Positions 42,468 through 54,290 of a DNA stretch of 64,000 nt are shown one piece after another (the stretch's first letter is position 1; every line of letters starts with the position of its first letter). The position numbers were made by a program, and so were the translations under genes. Below the pieces are notes generated by a model. That model was not told where the DNA came from and ran no database searches. It was given only the letters and a program-made list of their open reading frames with translations. The DNA lies in the NCBI GenBank assembly GCA_014529385.2, contig CM043959.1, positions 13,486,809 to 13,550,808 of the forward strand, given 5' to 3'. This DNA is from Adiantum capillus-veneris. Lineage: Eukaryota; Streptophyta; Polypodiopsida; Polypodiales; Pteridaceae.

Positions 42468-45349
42468 TGGTCCAAGAAGAAGAAGGAGACTGAGTCTCAA
42501 GACAACAAGCCAACATCGGAGGCCAATGTGGCAGGTAAAGTAGAGCAAGATGCTCTAATTCTCTCATTAGACAATGTGTCTAATTCCTGGATAGTAGATT
42601 CCGGGGCTTCATTCCATGCGACACCACACAAGCAACATTTCCAAGATTACACCAAAGGTAATTTTGGGTATGTATACTTGGGAGATGATGAAGCTTGTGA
42701 GATTGTCGGGAAAGGTACAGTTTCTGTCAAAACTGCTAACGGAAATGAATGGAAGGTTAAAGATGTTAGGCATGTTCCTTCTCTTCGCAAAAATTTGATC
42801 TCTACAGGACAATTGGACGATGAAGGTTACAACATTGCATTCGGAAACAAACGGTGGAAGATCTCAAAGGAATCTTTGGTGGTTGCCAAGGGAGAAAAGG
42901 TTGGTACACTTTACTTGTGTACTATGAGCATGCAACTACAGAAGTTGACAGTGCGGTGTGGCACTATCGACTTGGGCATATGAGTGCCAAAGGAATGCAA
43001 ATCCTTCAAACAAAGAAGCTTCTACCAGGTTTGAAAGAAGTGGACTTAGAGTTCTGTGAAGATTGTGTTTATGGTAAACAAAAGAGGGTAAAATTTCAAA
43101 AATCAGGAAATGAAAGAAAAAATAAAAAACTTGAGTTGGTTCATTCTGATGTTTGGGGTCCTGCAAGTACACCATCACTTGGTGGCTCATTGTACTATGT
43201 AACATTCATAGACGATGCGACTAGAAAAACATGGGTTTATGTCATGAAGAATAAATCCGATGTATTTTCCATATTTCAAAGGTGGAAAGCCTTTGTGGAG
43301 AATGAAACAGGTACCAAGGTTAAATGCCTCAGATCCGACAATGAAGGCGAATATTGCAGCCAAGCTTTTGAAAGCTTTTGTGCTAGCAATGGCATTCGGA
43401 GGCAAAGGACAACCCCAAGGACACCTCAACAAAATGGGATTTCAGAAAGGATGAACAGGACAATCATGGAGCGAGCACGAAGCATACGGCTACATGCAGG
43501 CCTACCGCTTGAGCTTTGGGTGGAAGCTGTAAGTACGTCTGTGTACTTAATCAACCGGTCACCCTCAATGGCATTGGATGGGGGAGTTCCAGAAGAGGCA
43601 TGGACAGGTAAACCGGTGAATTATGCATTTCTCAAAGTGTTTGGGTGTGAGGCTTTCATGCACATAGATAGAAGCCTAAGATCAAAGCTAGATGCAAAGT
43701 CCAAAAAGTGTTTCTTCATTGGCTATGGAGAAGGTGACTTTGGGTATCGCCTATGGAATCCTGAAGATGGTAAAATCTTAAGGAGTAGGGATGTAATTTT
43801 TAACGAACAAAATATGTACAAAGATTACTTGGAAAGAAAACAAACAAAAGAAACAGGTGATGAGTACATGGAGCTTGAGGACAGTGAAGACTCAAGGACT
43901 GCAAACGGTGACAATGTGCAACAACGTCAACCAAATGAGGAGCCTCAACCTATTCCCCGAAGATCTACAAGAGCAAGTAGACCTCCAGAAAGGTTTGTTC
44001 CTTCCTTCAACCATCTCTTGATCTCAGATTCTGGAGAGCCGGAATCATACGAAGAAGCTATGCAACATGAAGCCAAAGAAGAATGGACGAAGAGCATGCA
44101 AGTGGAGATGGACTCACTACATCGCAACCAAACATGGGAGTTGGTTGAGTTGCCTAAAGGTAAGCGGGCACTTCAAAACAAATGGGTGTATAAGGTGAAG
44201 GAAGAAGAAGGTGGGAAGAAAAGGTACAAGTCTAGGATTGTGGTAAAAGGGTTTTCTCAAAAGAAAGGTATTGACTTCAATGAAATATTTTCTCCTGTTG
44301 TAAAAATGAACTCAATTAGGCTTGTCTTAAGCCTTGTGGCTGCTCATGATCTAAATCTCGAGCAAATGGATGTAAATATGGCATTCCCTCACGGTGACTT
44401 AGAGGAGGAAATCTACATGCTTCAACCAAAGGGGTATGAAGTAAAAGGTAAGGAGAAAATGGTTTGCAGATTAAAGAAGAGCTTGTATGGTTTAAAGCAA
44501 GCATCAAGACAATGGTACTTGAAGTTTGATCGATGGATGTTGGATCATGGATTCACAAGATGCAACTCGGATCACTGCATCTACACGAAGAATTTGGGAG
44601 ATGGGAAATTCATCATCCTAATGTTATATGTTGATGACATGTTGATTGCAAGTGCTAACATGCAGGACATCAAAGACCTAAAAGAGGAGTTGTCTAAATC
44701 TTTTTCAATGAAAGATTTAGGTGCTGCAAAGAGGATACTTGGTATGAAAATATCAAGGGATAGGACAAAGAAGACAATAAAGCTATCTCAAGAAGATTAC
44801 ATCAAGAAGGTACTAGAAAGGTTTGCAATGCAAAATGCAAAACCAGTTTCTACACCTTTGGCTGGTCATTTTAAACTAACGAAGGATATGTGTCCAAAGA
44901 CACAAGAGGAGATAGCATATATGTCTAAAGTTCCATATGCTACAGCGGTAGGTTCTCTAATGTATGCTATGGTCTGGACAAGGCCACACATTGCACATGC
45001 AGTGGGAGTTGTGAGTAGGTTCATGGACAACCCAGGTAAAGAGCATTGGCAAGCTGTGAAGTGGATACTTAGGTATCTAAAAGGGACAACAACAAATGCC
45101 TTGTATTTTGGAGGAACTGATATTTTTCTAGAAGGGTATGCTGATGCAGATATGGCAGGTGACAAAGATACTCGAAGGAGCACTACTGGCTATGTGTTCA
45201 CGGTTGGAGGCACAACAGTAAGCTGGGCTTCAAAGTTGCACAAAGTGGTTTCACTTTCTACCACGGAAGCAGAGTATGTAGTAATGACGGAGGCAAGCAA
45301 AGAAATTCTGTGGCTTCACAAATTCTTAGAAGAGCTTGGATTCAAATAA
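42468..45349 (+). pseudogene. pol: TE-F Pol: protease, integrase, reverse transcriptase, RNase H start
   Basis: Protease: WIVDSGASFHATP (catalytic DSG) near 42,589-42,630. A frameshift at about 42,920-42,950 leads to the 831-residue frame. The integrase head is WHYRLGHMSAKGM...CEDCVYGKQ; the core is LVHSDVWGP, RSDNEGEY, and TPQQNGISERMNRT with the Glu. RT: NKWVYKVK, QMDVNMAFPHGDLEEEIYM, LKKSLYGLKQASRQWY, and YVDDMLIA. RNase H begins YADADMAGDKDTRRSTTGY. TAA at 45,347-45,349 interrupts it where CAA would continue the frame. Only one frameshift and one late stop fall in 2.9 kb. Confidence 0.92.
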
Positions 45350-45588
45350 GACAATTGTGTCTTGTACAGTGATAGCCAAAGCGCTATCCATCTTGCGAAG
45401 AACTCAGCCTTTCATTCAAGGACAAAGCACATTGAGGTGAGATATCACTTCATACGCACTCTTTTGGAAGAGGGACAACTAAAGCTAGGAAAGGTGCATA
45501 CAAGTGAAAATCCTGCAGACATGTTTACAAAGGTGGTCAACAAGGAGAAGTTGAGCTTTTGCTCATCTTCAATCGGCATTCAAGGATA
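45350..45588 (+). pseudogene. TE-F RNase H C-terminal part
   Basis: Same frame after the TAA: LYSDSQSAIHLAKNSAFHSRTKHIEVRYHFIR, KVHTSENPADMFTKV, ending at TAA 45,586-45,588. These are the standard last motifs of plant Copia RNase H. Confidence 0.9.
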
Positions 45589-45638
45589 AGAAGCCAAGAT
45601 GGAAAGCAGTCACAGGTTTGGTTTGGAGATCAGTCTCT

Positions 45639-45649
45639 AAGTGGGAGAT
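45639..45649 (+). other. TE-F polypurine tract
   Basis: AAGTGGGAGAT directly before the 3' LTR TG; start site for plus-strand synthesis. Confidence 0.8.
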
Positions 45650-46439
45650 TGTTAAGTATGGAGCCTGATTTACCCTTGTAATTTTCTGTGGTAAAAGCGC
45701 ACATTTGTAAGGCCCCCATTATGAGGAGAAGCCATCGTGCATAAAGGTAACTCACTCATCGGAAACCAAAATTTTCACACAGTCAAAAACCAGGGGCAAC
45801 TTTAGGGGCCTCGGGGGCTTCCGCCCCGAGACTTTTTTTTTTTCCCTCGCCAGAATATTATTTTTCACCGGAATATTATGGTCGGACGGCGGCCGGGAAG
45901 TGGTCGGAAAACAACCGGTCAGTTGGCCGGTGGCCGGTAGTCAATGGCCGGTGGCCGGTGGTCGGAAGTCAATGGCTGGTGGCCGATGGCCAAATTCAAA
46001 AGCAGACTTGTCTTCTCAAGGGAGGCCACACAGGGGCGGATTGGAGGGTTCGATTTGGACTTATTCGCACAAGGGCAGCTACACATGGCTGCCTCTCATA
46101 AGAGAGGGCAGCCCTTTTGGCCTATAAAAGGAGGCCATTTCTACACACATTTCATAGTGTGAAGTTGATGCAACAAGGTGAGTGTGAGGTGGTGAGAGTG
46201 AAGCAAGGTGGGAGCTCCATTAAGGGTATAATCCCTTTGTAAACTACTTCTTGTTTTGAAGTACTAAAGCCATTGAGTGGCTGGTTTCCCGTGGACGTAG
46301 CCCACATTGGGTGAACCACGTATATCGTGTGTAATCTCTCTCTCTCTCTCTACTCTATAATCTCTTGTGTGTAAAATCTATCTCTCTCCATTAAGTAATC
46401 TACTCAAATATCTATTTAGCTACGTCTTATTTCCTAACA
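45650..46439 (+). repeat. TE-F 3' LTR
   Basis: 790 bp, ending ...CTAACA at 46,439, after which TE-E Gag resumes. It differs from the 5' LTR by scattered substitutions and a 6-base inversion (CTTCCG at 45,818-45,823 against CGGAAG at 41,034-41,039). Confidence 0.93.
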
Positions 46440-46894
46440 AAAATGGAGGACGTGGAAGGGGAAGAGGAAGAGGAGCCCAAGATTATGCAACAGTTGGAGA
46501 GCCTACTCCAATGAACGAGGAAGATGAAACAGCAACCCTGTTTGCCACAATGACAATCCTGGAGCACGCCAACAATATACGATCATTCAAACTACTACAA
46601 AACGACAAGATGAAAAGTTTGAATTACTTATAGATTATGGTAACACCCATTATTTTCTTTCTCCAAAATGTTTAAGGAAACTTAAGTTGAATCAGTACCC
46701 AGTCAAAAGAATGGTAGTGGAATTAGCAAACAAAAAAGGAGTCCTTTCTCAATATTCAAGCGGAAAAGCAGAATTTGAATTAGGAGGAGTTTCCACCTCA
46801 TCTTAATTTTGCACCCTACCTGTTGGAATCTACGATGGTATCTTGGGAATGGATTGGCTAATAAAAAATCAAGTACACATTCACTGTGCCGAGG
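46440..46894 (+). pseudogene. TE-E Gag end and protease
   Basis: Starts with the Gly/Arg run GGRGRGRGRGAQDY, the usual Gag/PR border, then the protease: DEKFELLIDYGNTHYFLSPK with DYG in place of DSG/DTG, and GIYDGILGMDWLIKNQVHIHCAE. A TAG lies at about 46,631 and a TAA at about 46,804. It is cut at 46,894 by TE-B, and after TE-B the frame continues in the same register at 57,945 (EGSLSPRNELGKEI). Confidence 0.78.
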
Positions 46895-47780
46895 TGTTGA
46901 CAAGCCAACCTTTCAACAACGCTTCCACAAAGATTCCATGAAGATTCCTCAAAGATTCTTTAAAGATTCCATATAAAGATGCTGATAAAGTGATGAAGAT
47001 GAAGACGGATGTTGTAATGTGAAGATACAAGCTCATGGACATCATCGAATGTCCCGTTATTATCATTTTGAGCCATTACGGCCACTTTTGTAATATTTAC
47101 AAGAACTTCATATTTTAAGTCGACAACTGTATTTTGGCCGCAGATGCTTATTGGATGAGCAAAGCCAGCTCACGGTGTTGTAATTAAGCTCTATACAAGC
47201 CTAGGAACAAATCATGTCATTTTGGCCGGACATTAGGTTTTCTAAGGCTTAGTATATGAACCAAAACCTAAAGCGTTGTAAAGAGACTTCTAATAATCTT
47301 ATCTTTTGTGTCGACTGGGAGACTGCAAGAGAGTGAGAGAGTGTGTGTGTGCTACAAGAGCTACGGTGGTCGGAATCGCAAACGGAGATCAGCAGCGTGT
47401 TGCCCACGAGGAGAGCTACGCGTTGATGCTTACATCACGCGCGTTCGTCTGTGTTTTGGCAGTTCGTTGAGTAAACGTTGTTCGTTTTTTCATTTCAGCA
47501 TATCCACGCGATCAGAGCGAGTAGAGCTACGCATTAGGCATCTTAGTTTTTGGAAACGTTGACCTGCAAAAACCTATCAGACATCCTACATGATTCTGCA
47601 CCGGGTGTTTTTGGGTAGAGTTTTGGGTCACGGACCTTAGGGAGAGTGGCCTATTGGTGTTGATAGGATATCCCTTTGCTTGCTTGCATGCACCTGTGGG
47701 TCGAGCTCTGTCCTCAGTTGACATTATATGTTAGGTGAGTTCTCACTATGCTGACGTCCATCGCAACGTATCCACCAACA
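46895..47780 (+). repeat. TE-B 5' LTR (with internal deletion)
   Basis: 886 bp. Compared with the 3' LTR it lacks about 160 bp after GATAGGATATCCCT (about 47,672), joining two CCCTTTGCTT-type words, so the loss is probably repeat-mediated. The TATA-like box is changed to GTATATGAAC (about 47,249). Confidence 0.88.
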
Positions 47781-47803
47781 TTGGTGCCGCTGTAGAGGAC
47801 GAG
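47781..47803 (+). other. TE-B primer-binding site
   Basis: TTGGTGCCGCTGTAGAGGAC follows the LTR end ...CCAACA; same type as in TE-1. Confidence 0.78.
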
Positions 47804-48300
47804 GGCCCTAAGTAGGCGACCGAGACTAGTCCTTGAGGATAGAGGTCCCTCTGGCTTGCCAGAGTATATTCATTCTTTTAGATAGGATCGGAGAGTGGTG
47901 GACTCTTTTGATCTTAGAGGGAGTCTAGGGAGCGTGTGTCTGGCCTAGATCCTTCGACTTAGGTAGTATTAGGTAGGAGATATGTGTGGTTTGATGGGGA
48001 GTTGGTGAGGTGGAAGAGGTGAAAAGTCAGCTAGAGAGTCCGTGTGAGTCTAGAAAGCGACTTGAGCATAAAAAATCTCACCATCCCATGTGATGAGTAG
48101 GAGTAGAGTAAGTAGGACGTACTGATTTTGATCTTGAGCATATCATGCATGTCATATTTGCTACTAGGCTCATCAAAGTTGTGAAAACATAAAATCAAGG
48201 AAAAAGTAAAATTGCATTTGGATGCTTGCTTGATGATTGATAATTGCTGTGAGTAGTCCAAAGGGGTTGGCAAAGAGAAATTTAGAACTGAAAAAATCAC
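47804..48300 (+). other. TE-B proximal leader
   Basis: Non-coding; the first 150 bp share words with the TE-1 leader (CGACCGAG, CTAGATCCTTCGAC). Nothing else recognised. Confidence 0.55.
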
Positions 48301-50240
48301 AATTCTGTCATTGGGGACATCCTATGCGTAGTATGTCTCCAAAGGTAAAACTGTGAAGATTTTGAAAATTTTGAGGTCACCCGTGTATTCAGTGGGTATG
48401 TTTTACCCTAAGAACATGTTGAGTTGAGTATTTTTACATGTTTTTGGTGTCCAAAAGTCAAAAGGTGAAGCTAGAAAGCGAGAAAATTTCATAATTGCTT
48501 GTTTGGAGTGATTTTGATATCCAATTGAAATTCTGAGCATACCAAGGTGTTGCTAGACTCAAGGGGAACCTTTGACCTAGATCTTGTTTCATTCTGAGCA
48601 GAAAAAAATTTAGGCGTAGTATGTCTCCAAGGGGTTTTTGGGTAGGAATTTCGGAATTCTGAGACCACCAGTGTGTTCAGAGGGTAGGTTTACTCTATGT
48701 ACGTGTTGAGTTGAGTGTTTTCCCATGTTTTGATGTTCAAAAGTCAAAAGGCAAAATCAAAAAGCGAGAAATTCATAAATTGCTTGTTTGGAGTGATTTT
48801 GACATCTAATTGAAATTTTGAGCATACCAAGGTGTTGTTAGACTCAAGGGGAACCTTTGAATTAGATCTTGCTTCATTTTGAGCAAAAAAAATTTGGACG
48901 TAGTATGTCTCCAGGGGGTTTTTGGGCAGGAATTTGGGAATTCTGAGACCACCAGTGTGTTTAGAGGGTAGGTTTTACCCTAAGTATGTGTTGAGTTGAG
49001 TGTTTTCCCATGTTTTTGATGTCCAAAAGTCAAAAGGCGAAAACAGAAAGCGAAAAATTCATAAATTGCTTGTTTGGAGTGATTTTGACATCCAATTGAA
49101 ATTCTGAGCATACCAAGGTGTTGCTAGACTCAAGGGGAACCTTTGAACTGGATCTTGCTTCATTCTGAGCAGAAAAAGAATTTGGATGTAGTATGTCTCT
49201 AGGGGGTTTTTGGGCGTAGTATGTCTCCAGGAGGTTTTTGGGAAGGAATTTGGGAATTCTGAGACCACCAGTGTGTTCAGAGGTTAGGTTTTACCCCTTA
49301 AATACGTGTTGAGTTGAGTGTTTTCCCATGTTTTTGATGTCCAAAAGTCAAAAGGCGAAACCAGAAAGAGAAAAATTCATAAATTGCTTGTTTGGAGTGA
49401 TTTTGATATCCAATTGAAATTCTGATCATACCAAGGTGTTGCTAGACTCAAGGGGAACATTTGAACTAGATCTTGCTTCATTCTGAGCAGAAAAAAATTT
49501 GGGTGTAGTATGTCTCCAGGGGGTTTTTGGGCAGGAATTTGGGAATTCTGAGACCACCAATGTGTTCAGAGGGTAGGTTTTACCCTTGGAACATGTTGAC
49601 TTGAGTGTTTTCCCATGTTTTTGATGTCCAAAAGTCAAAAGGCGAAGTCAAAAAGCGAAAAATTCATAAATTGCTTGTTTGGAGTGATTTTGACATTCAG
49701 ATGAAATTCTGAGCATACCAAGGTGTTGCTAGACTCAAGGGAACCAAATCTTGCTTCATTCTGAGCAGAAAAAAATTTGGGCGTAGTATGTCTCCAGGGG
49801 GTTTTTGGGCAAGAATTTGGGAATTTTGAGACCACCAGTGTGTTCAGAGAGTAGGTTTTACCCGAAGTACGTGTTGACTTGAGTGTTTTCCCATGTTTTT
49901 GATGTCCAAAAGTCAAAAGGTGAAGTCAGAAAGCGAAAAATTCATAAATTGCTTGTTTGGAGTGATTTTGACATTCAAATGAAATTCTGAGCATACCAAG
50001 GTGTTGCTAGACTCAAGGGGAACCTTTGAACCAAATCTTGCTTCATTCTGAGTAGAAAAAAATTTGGGCGTAGTAAGTCTCCAGGGGATTTTTGGGCAGG
50101 AATTTAGGAATTTTGAGACCACCTGTGTGTTCAGAGAGTAGGTTTTACCCTAAGTACGTGTTGACTTGAGTGTTTTCCCATGTTTTTGATGTCCAAAAGT
50201 CAAAAGGCGAAGTCAGAAAGCGAAAAATTCATAAATTGCT
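48301..50240 (+). repeat. TE-B leader tandem repeats, about 285-bp unit, about 7 copies
   Basis: The phrase GTAGTATGTCTCC recurs near 48,329, 48,614, 48,897, 49,186, 49,502, 49,782 and 50,068, and GTCCAAAAGTCAAAAGG near 48,450, 48,733, 49,020, 49,340, 49,625, 49,903 and 50,188. Spacing is 278-286 bp except for one unit lengthened to about 320 by a small duplication of the GTAGTATGTCTC phrase (49,186-49,225). Frames on the minus strand within it are by-products of the repeat. Confidence 0.92.
48316..48337. repeat. TE-B inverted repeat, variant copy
   Basis: GACATCCTATGCGTAGTATGTC, a diverged form of the 24-bp TE-B palindrome at the head of the tandem repeat; its right half is what each repeat unit carries. 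Confidence 0.7.
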
Positions 50241-50346
50241 TGAAGTGAGTGAGTTTTGCACATTTTTTCCATTTGTGGAGCTTCCTAGCACTTGCGGTGA
50301 CCATAAGGAAGCATCATGAGCACTTCAATCTGAAAAAATAGGCAGT

Positions 50347-50370
50347 AGACATCCTACCCGTAGGATGTCT
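50347..50370. repeat. TE-B 24-bp inverted repeat, copy 1
   Basis: Perfect arms AGACATCCTAC and GTAGGATGTCT with a 2-base centre. Confidence 0.92.
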
Positions 50371-50790
50371 ACATGGTGATCTGGGCATAAGTTTGCAATT
50401 CTGAGGTAACCAGAGTGTTAAGAAGGTAGGTTTTACCCTATTTACACTCTCAAACTAGGAATTTGACCTTATTTTGACAGATTGAAGGCAAAAGACGAGA
50501 ATTGCTAGACATCCTACCCAAATTGTGTACAAGGGATGATTTTAAGACCAAACCATATGTTGACATCATATGCATGTTCTAAATGTTGTATTGAGTGTAT
50601 GTGACAAGTTTCATCTTAGTTGGATGAGTAAAATTGAAGATTAAGTGGATTTTAGCGTTTTGTACTAGACAAAGGCAAGAATAGCCAGCTTTGGGAGCTT
50701 TTGGCATTCAAACCCAAATCTGAGCATACCATTGGGTTGCTTGACTCAAGGGGAATCTAGGGTTCAAATTTGGGCCAATTCTGAGCAAAA

Positions 50791-50814
50791 AGACATCCTA
50801 CCCGTAGGATGTCT
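50791..50814. repeat. TE-B 24-bp inverted repeat, copy 2
   Basis: Identical 24 bp. The preceding words TTCTGAGCAAAA also precede copy 3 in similar form. A half-site (AGACATCCTACCC) lies at about 50,507. Confidence 0.92.
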
Positions 50815-51074
50815 CCTGCATGATTTTGGACCCTAGACCAACATTTGACAATACCAAAGTGTTTCATAGCATCTTATAAGCCTGCCAGTCAATTTTGGTC
50901 CAATTTGGAGCTCATTTGACTTAAAAAATCAGCTGATAGAGTATCCAACTTCTGAAACAGAATCTTAAGCATTTGACCAGCCTAGAGGTGTCAGAAACAA
51001 AAAGTGAGGATACCTATGGGTTCAACACACCAAGGGGAGTCTCTAGACCAAATTTTATTCAATTTTGAGCAAAA

Positions 51075-51098
51075 AGACATCCTACCCGTAGGATGTCT
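51075..51098. repeat. TE-B 24-bp inverted repeat, copy 3
   Basis: Identical 24 bp. Half-sites AGACATCCTAC also occur in both LTRs (47,579-47,589 and 57,589-57,599), where the right arm is replaced by TGATTCTGCACC. Confidence 0.92.
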
Positions 51099-52150
51099 CC
51101 ATGCTAGTTGTAGGGTCCAACTGTAATTTTGACCATACAGGGGTGTTCACAATGTCACATAGATCCCAAATCTTCTTTTAAAATTGAATTTGGACTCATT
51201 TTGACCATTCTAAACTGCATTTTGACCATTCTAAACTGCATTTCACTATTTTGGCCATAACTTTCACAAACGGTATTGGATTGGAAAAGTTTTTATATCA
51301 ACACGTAGTCTGAGAGCGACACTACAGATCTTAGAGCAAAACTTGAACTAAATGTATGACTTTGGCAACCATTTAGCTCAACTTTGAAAAAAACGTCGTT
51401 TAAGGTCTCAAAATGCATCCGGAAGTCAGGAGTGTCTAAAACCGAAGGTTCGAAAGAATTGTGACAAAACAGTCACGATTTTGAACATAGTTTTGACTTT
51501 TCCCTAGGAGAGGGGCTAGTGAGCCATAAGCGAGGTCATCGGCTAGAGTCAACTGAGGCTCTGGAACAGACCGCTCAAATCGACCTAGAGCAGACACGAG
51601 TGCATGTGAGATTTTCATCATCGGGAAGGTGAAATTTGAAACTAGATTTGGTCTCTAGGCCTTGTATTTGACCATTAAAGACTGCTAAGTTAGCATATTG
51701 AAATTATCTTTTGGGAAAACCATTGGTCACCCGCGGGAAGGTGTAAAAGTTAACTACGGACTAGTGAAAAATTTGAGCGTCCATACACAAATCTGGTAGC
51801 AGTAAGACCATACACAATGACTCTTGATTTTGCAACAATAGTCACAAGTTTTGGAGAACTTTAACACAAGATTTTTTCTAGCAAATCACTGCAACTTGTG
51901 CATAATTCTCTTGTGCTAGCTTAAGTTTAGTTAAGCTAAAAGCGAACTTGAAAGTCACTTCCGAGCCCACGGAAAAAGTGTGGCCGTCAAAGGCACATCA
52001 AGAATTTTTGCATTCACTGTGAAAAAGTTTTCCAGCTAAATAGAATTTTGTAGATTGTGTGCTAAAGTGAACACAATTTAGCTCGACTCAAGAATCGCTA
52101 CGAAGGGAGCATTCGTTGCACTATAGTGGTAAGTTGCATAACTTATCACA
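51099..52150 (+). other. TE-B distal leader
   Basis: AT-rich, no coding sequence supported, no further copies of the 24-bp repeat. Confidence 0.6.
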
Positions 52151-52348
52151 ATGCTTCCAATAGATCGAGGCCTGCTAAAAAGATCTAGGCAAAGCAAGCA
52201 GCCAGACAAGTCAGTATCAGCCTTGGCAAGCAAGGGAGCTAAGAAGTTCAAGCAGTGCAAGCAAAGCCCAGTTCAGAAAACTCAGAGATTAAGGCATCCA
52301 CAAAAGCTGAAGGACCTCAAGCGAAAAAGACTGACACAAGGGTGCTAA
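52151..52348 (+). CDS. Short Lys/Ser/Gln-rich ORF ahead of TE-B Gag
   Basis: 65 residues, strongly basic (LLKRSRQSKQPDKSVSAL, KLKDLKRKRLTQGC). It lies where TE-1 has MFLRSGKQ. It may be a Gag N-terminal extension in another frame or chance. Confidence 0.3.
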   Translation: MLPIDRGLLKRSRQSKQPDKSVSALASKGAKKFKQCKQSPVQKTQRLRHPQKLKDLKRKRLTQGC

Positions 52349-52424
52349 TAATATTTATTAGCATTGAGGCAAGCAATTAGAGCTATCACTGAACAGGTAC
52401 AACAAGGGAGTCAAGAAGAAAGCA

Positions 52425-54290
52425 ATGGCGTCTCAAAGGAATCAAACTAGCCAAGACGAAGCTTCAAGTACATCCACAGAAATTACGAGAGAGCAAATTT
52501 GGATCTATCTGATTGGCCACTACAAAGGACTGCCATGCTATGAGGATGTCAATGGGAATTTGTACATCAAGACAAAGAAAAATACAGAGGAAACTCGGAC
52601 ATCTCAATATGTGGAAGTTGAAACAAAGAAGAATGTACTACACCCACATCCAGATTTCATGGAAGACTGTCTGGGATCAATTTACATGAGGCACGAAAAA
52701 TACATCGACAATGAGATATAAATGTTGTACAAGGATCAACTTACAGAACTCTACGCATATCCTCCAAGTATTTTTCTGTACAAAGCTCGAGATGGGAAAC
52801 GGCAAATTGGTACCCTCTATGTAGATGAGGATGGTCGCTACTACAAATCATGAAGTTCCTGCAGAGAGTAACCAATATTTTGCAGTTGAAATATTTGGAT
52901 CAAGAGGGGAAGACTACAAATTTGAAGGTGGTAATGTTTATCATCTAGTCATGGCTTTACCTCTTGATACGCAGCTAGAAGAGTTAACAACTACAGCTGT
53001 CACTGCACAAATGAGTGGCACAACACAAGGCACAACATGGAAAGACACGACACAAGTCTCGTGCACAGCACCAGCACAAGACAAAGCACAAACACACCAA
53101 ATTGCACAAACAAGGAATACGCTGGAAGTATCAGCTATGAAGATAGCACAACTTCAAAAAGAACTAGCTCGGTCTCAAGAGCTGCTTAACAAAGCACAAG
53201 AAGTCATATCATCAGGCAATAACCAAATGCCATTATCAGATATGGAACCCTCTCGGATGGGGGGAGTTCAAACTCAACAAAGAGACCCTATCTCTTCAAG
53301 AGTGGGATTAAGAAGTCCAGTTTTACAAGAAGTAGTGTCCTTTTCAGGATCCCAAGTGGAATATCAAGAAGCATTGGAAGATGCCAAGCAGGAGGAGAGA
53401 CCACTGGAAATTCACAATGCCAAATGTAGAAGGTCAGGCGAGCTATATATGGTTGACTTAGATCAAGAGGATGTGGGATTATACAAATTTTGGAATTCTG
53501 AGACTAAGTCTACCACATATTACATATGCTTAGATCCCAAACCTGGAGAATTAAGTAAAATGAAAAAGTTATATTGGTAAATTTGTGAACCCAACAGGTC
53601 AAGATGTCATTGTGGTCAACAAATACGGTAGGCACTATGAAATAGCCGATGTGAAAAATATGGATGTTTAGCATTTGTGGGCAACCTGTAAGTCACATAC
53701 TTGGACCCCATCCAAAAGCACCATCCAGGGAAACAGAAAACAAAGATTCGGTTCGATCTTCACCCTTGGTGCAAACCTCGCCAAAATCAACTCGGAAACA
53801 TAGCCCTAAGGCTATGCAGAAGCCGCACGTCAAAGACCATATGCTGATGGAAGAATTAGCATTACAATTGCTAGAAAGCATGGATAGTGATTTGATCTTG
53901 TATGCAAGCAATAATGGAAGCTATTTTCAGCTTCTCAAGGACAAGACGATGGAGGATAAAGAGACGAAGCCAGTGGATACACCTAAGTAAGTCGTAATCT
54001 ACAGGTTCATGCATGCAAAGAAGAGGTCATATCTATATCTAGATACCACAAGAAACCATTATTAGCAGTATTATGGAGAGCTGCCTTGTCCAAAGGGTGT
54101 ACATGTTGAGATAGCAACATATTGCAACCAATGTGCCATTGGTCATTTAGTGAAGGACTGCCCAGCTAAGCTCTACATGGAAAAGAAGAAGCAACAAACC
54201 AAAAGCAAAGTTCAGACAGTGACAACAAGGGAACGGAAGCAAGAATCCCCAATGAGATCTCCGGAAAAGAAGCAGATCTTGTCGTAGAGC
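52425..54290 (+). pseudogene. TE-B Gag-side polyprotein: Tyr-rich modules and zinc knuckle
   Basis: Starts MASQRNQTSQDEASST. Repeated Tyr-rich modules follow: LPCYEDVNGNLYIK, GTLYVDEDGRYYKS, VGLYKFWNSETKSTTYY, VVNKYGRHYEIAD and LILYASNNGSYFQLL. Stops or frame changes occur at 52,719-52,721, about 52,850, about 53,577 and 53,988. A Thr/Gln/Ala-rich linker and a short coiled coil (AQLQKELARSQELLNKAQE) separate the modules. A standard zinc knuckle C-x2-C-x3-H-x4-C, CNQCAIGHLVKDC, is at 54,124-54,162. No capsid-like domain as in TE-1 (WFQPLNP) is visible. Its likely role is RNA binding and packaging, judged from the knuckle only. Confidence 0.65.

Larger units (their letters stand above)
40866..46439 (+). 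mobile_element. TE-F, nearly complete Ty1/Copia element
   Basis: The 5' LTR 40,866-41,653 and 3' LTR 45,650-46,439 both read TGTTAAG...CTAACA. The flanks are GAAAT on the left and AAAAT on the right, a 5-bp target duplication with one change. The order PBS, Gag, PR, INT, RT, RNase H, PPT is that of Copia. It lies within TE-E Gag. The LTRs differ at roughly 3-4% of sites by eye, so it is younger than TE-E. Coding is broken at three places (42,465, about 42,930, 45,347). Confidence 0.93.

Noticed and set aside
47308..47562. Cys/Arg-rich ORF in the TE-B 5' LTR
   Set aside because: The 3' LTR equivalent (57,332-57,520) diverges in frame after a few dozen codons; it lies in U3/R-like sequence downstream of the TATA box.
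49059..50122. Series of similar minus-strand ORFs (MTFGHQKHGKTLKS type)
   Set aside because: They are by-products of the 285-bp tandem repeat; the similarity comes from the DNA repeat, and no motif or start context supports coding.
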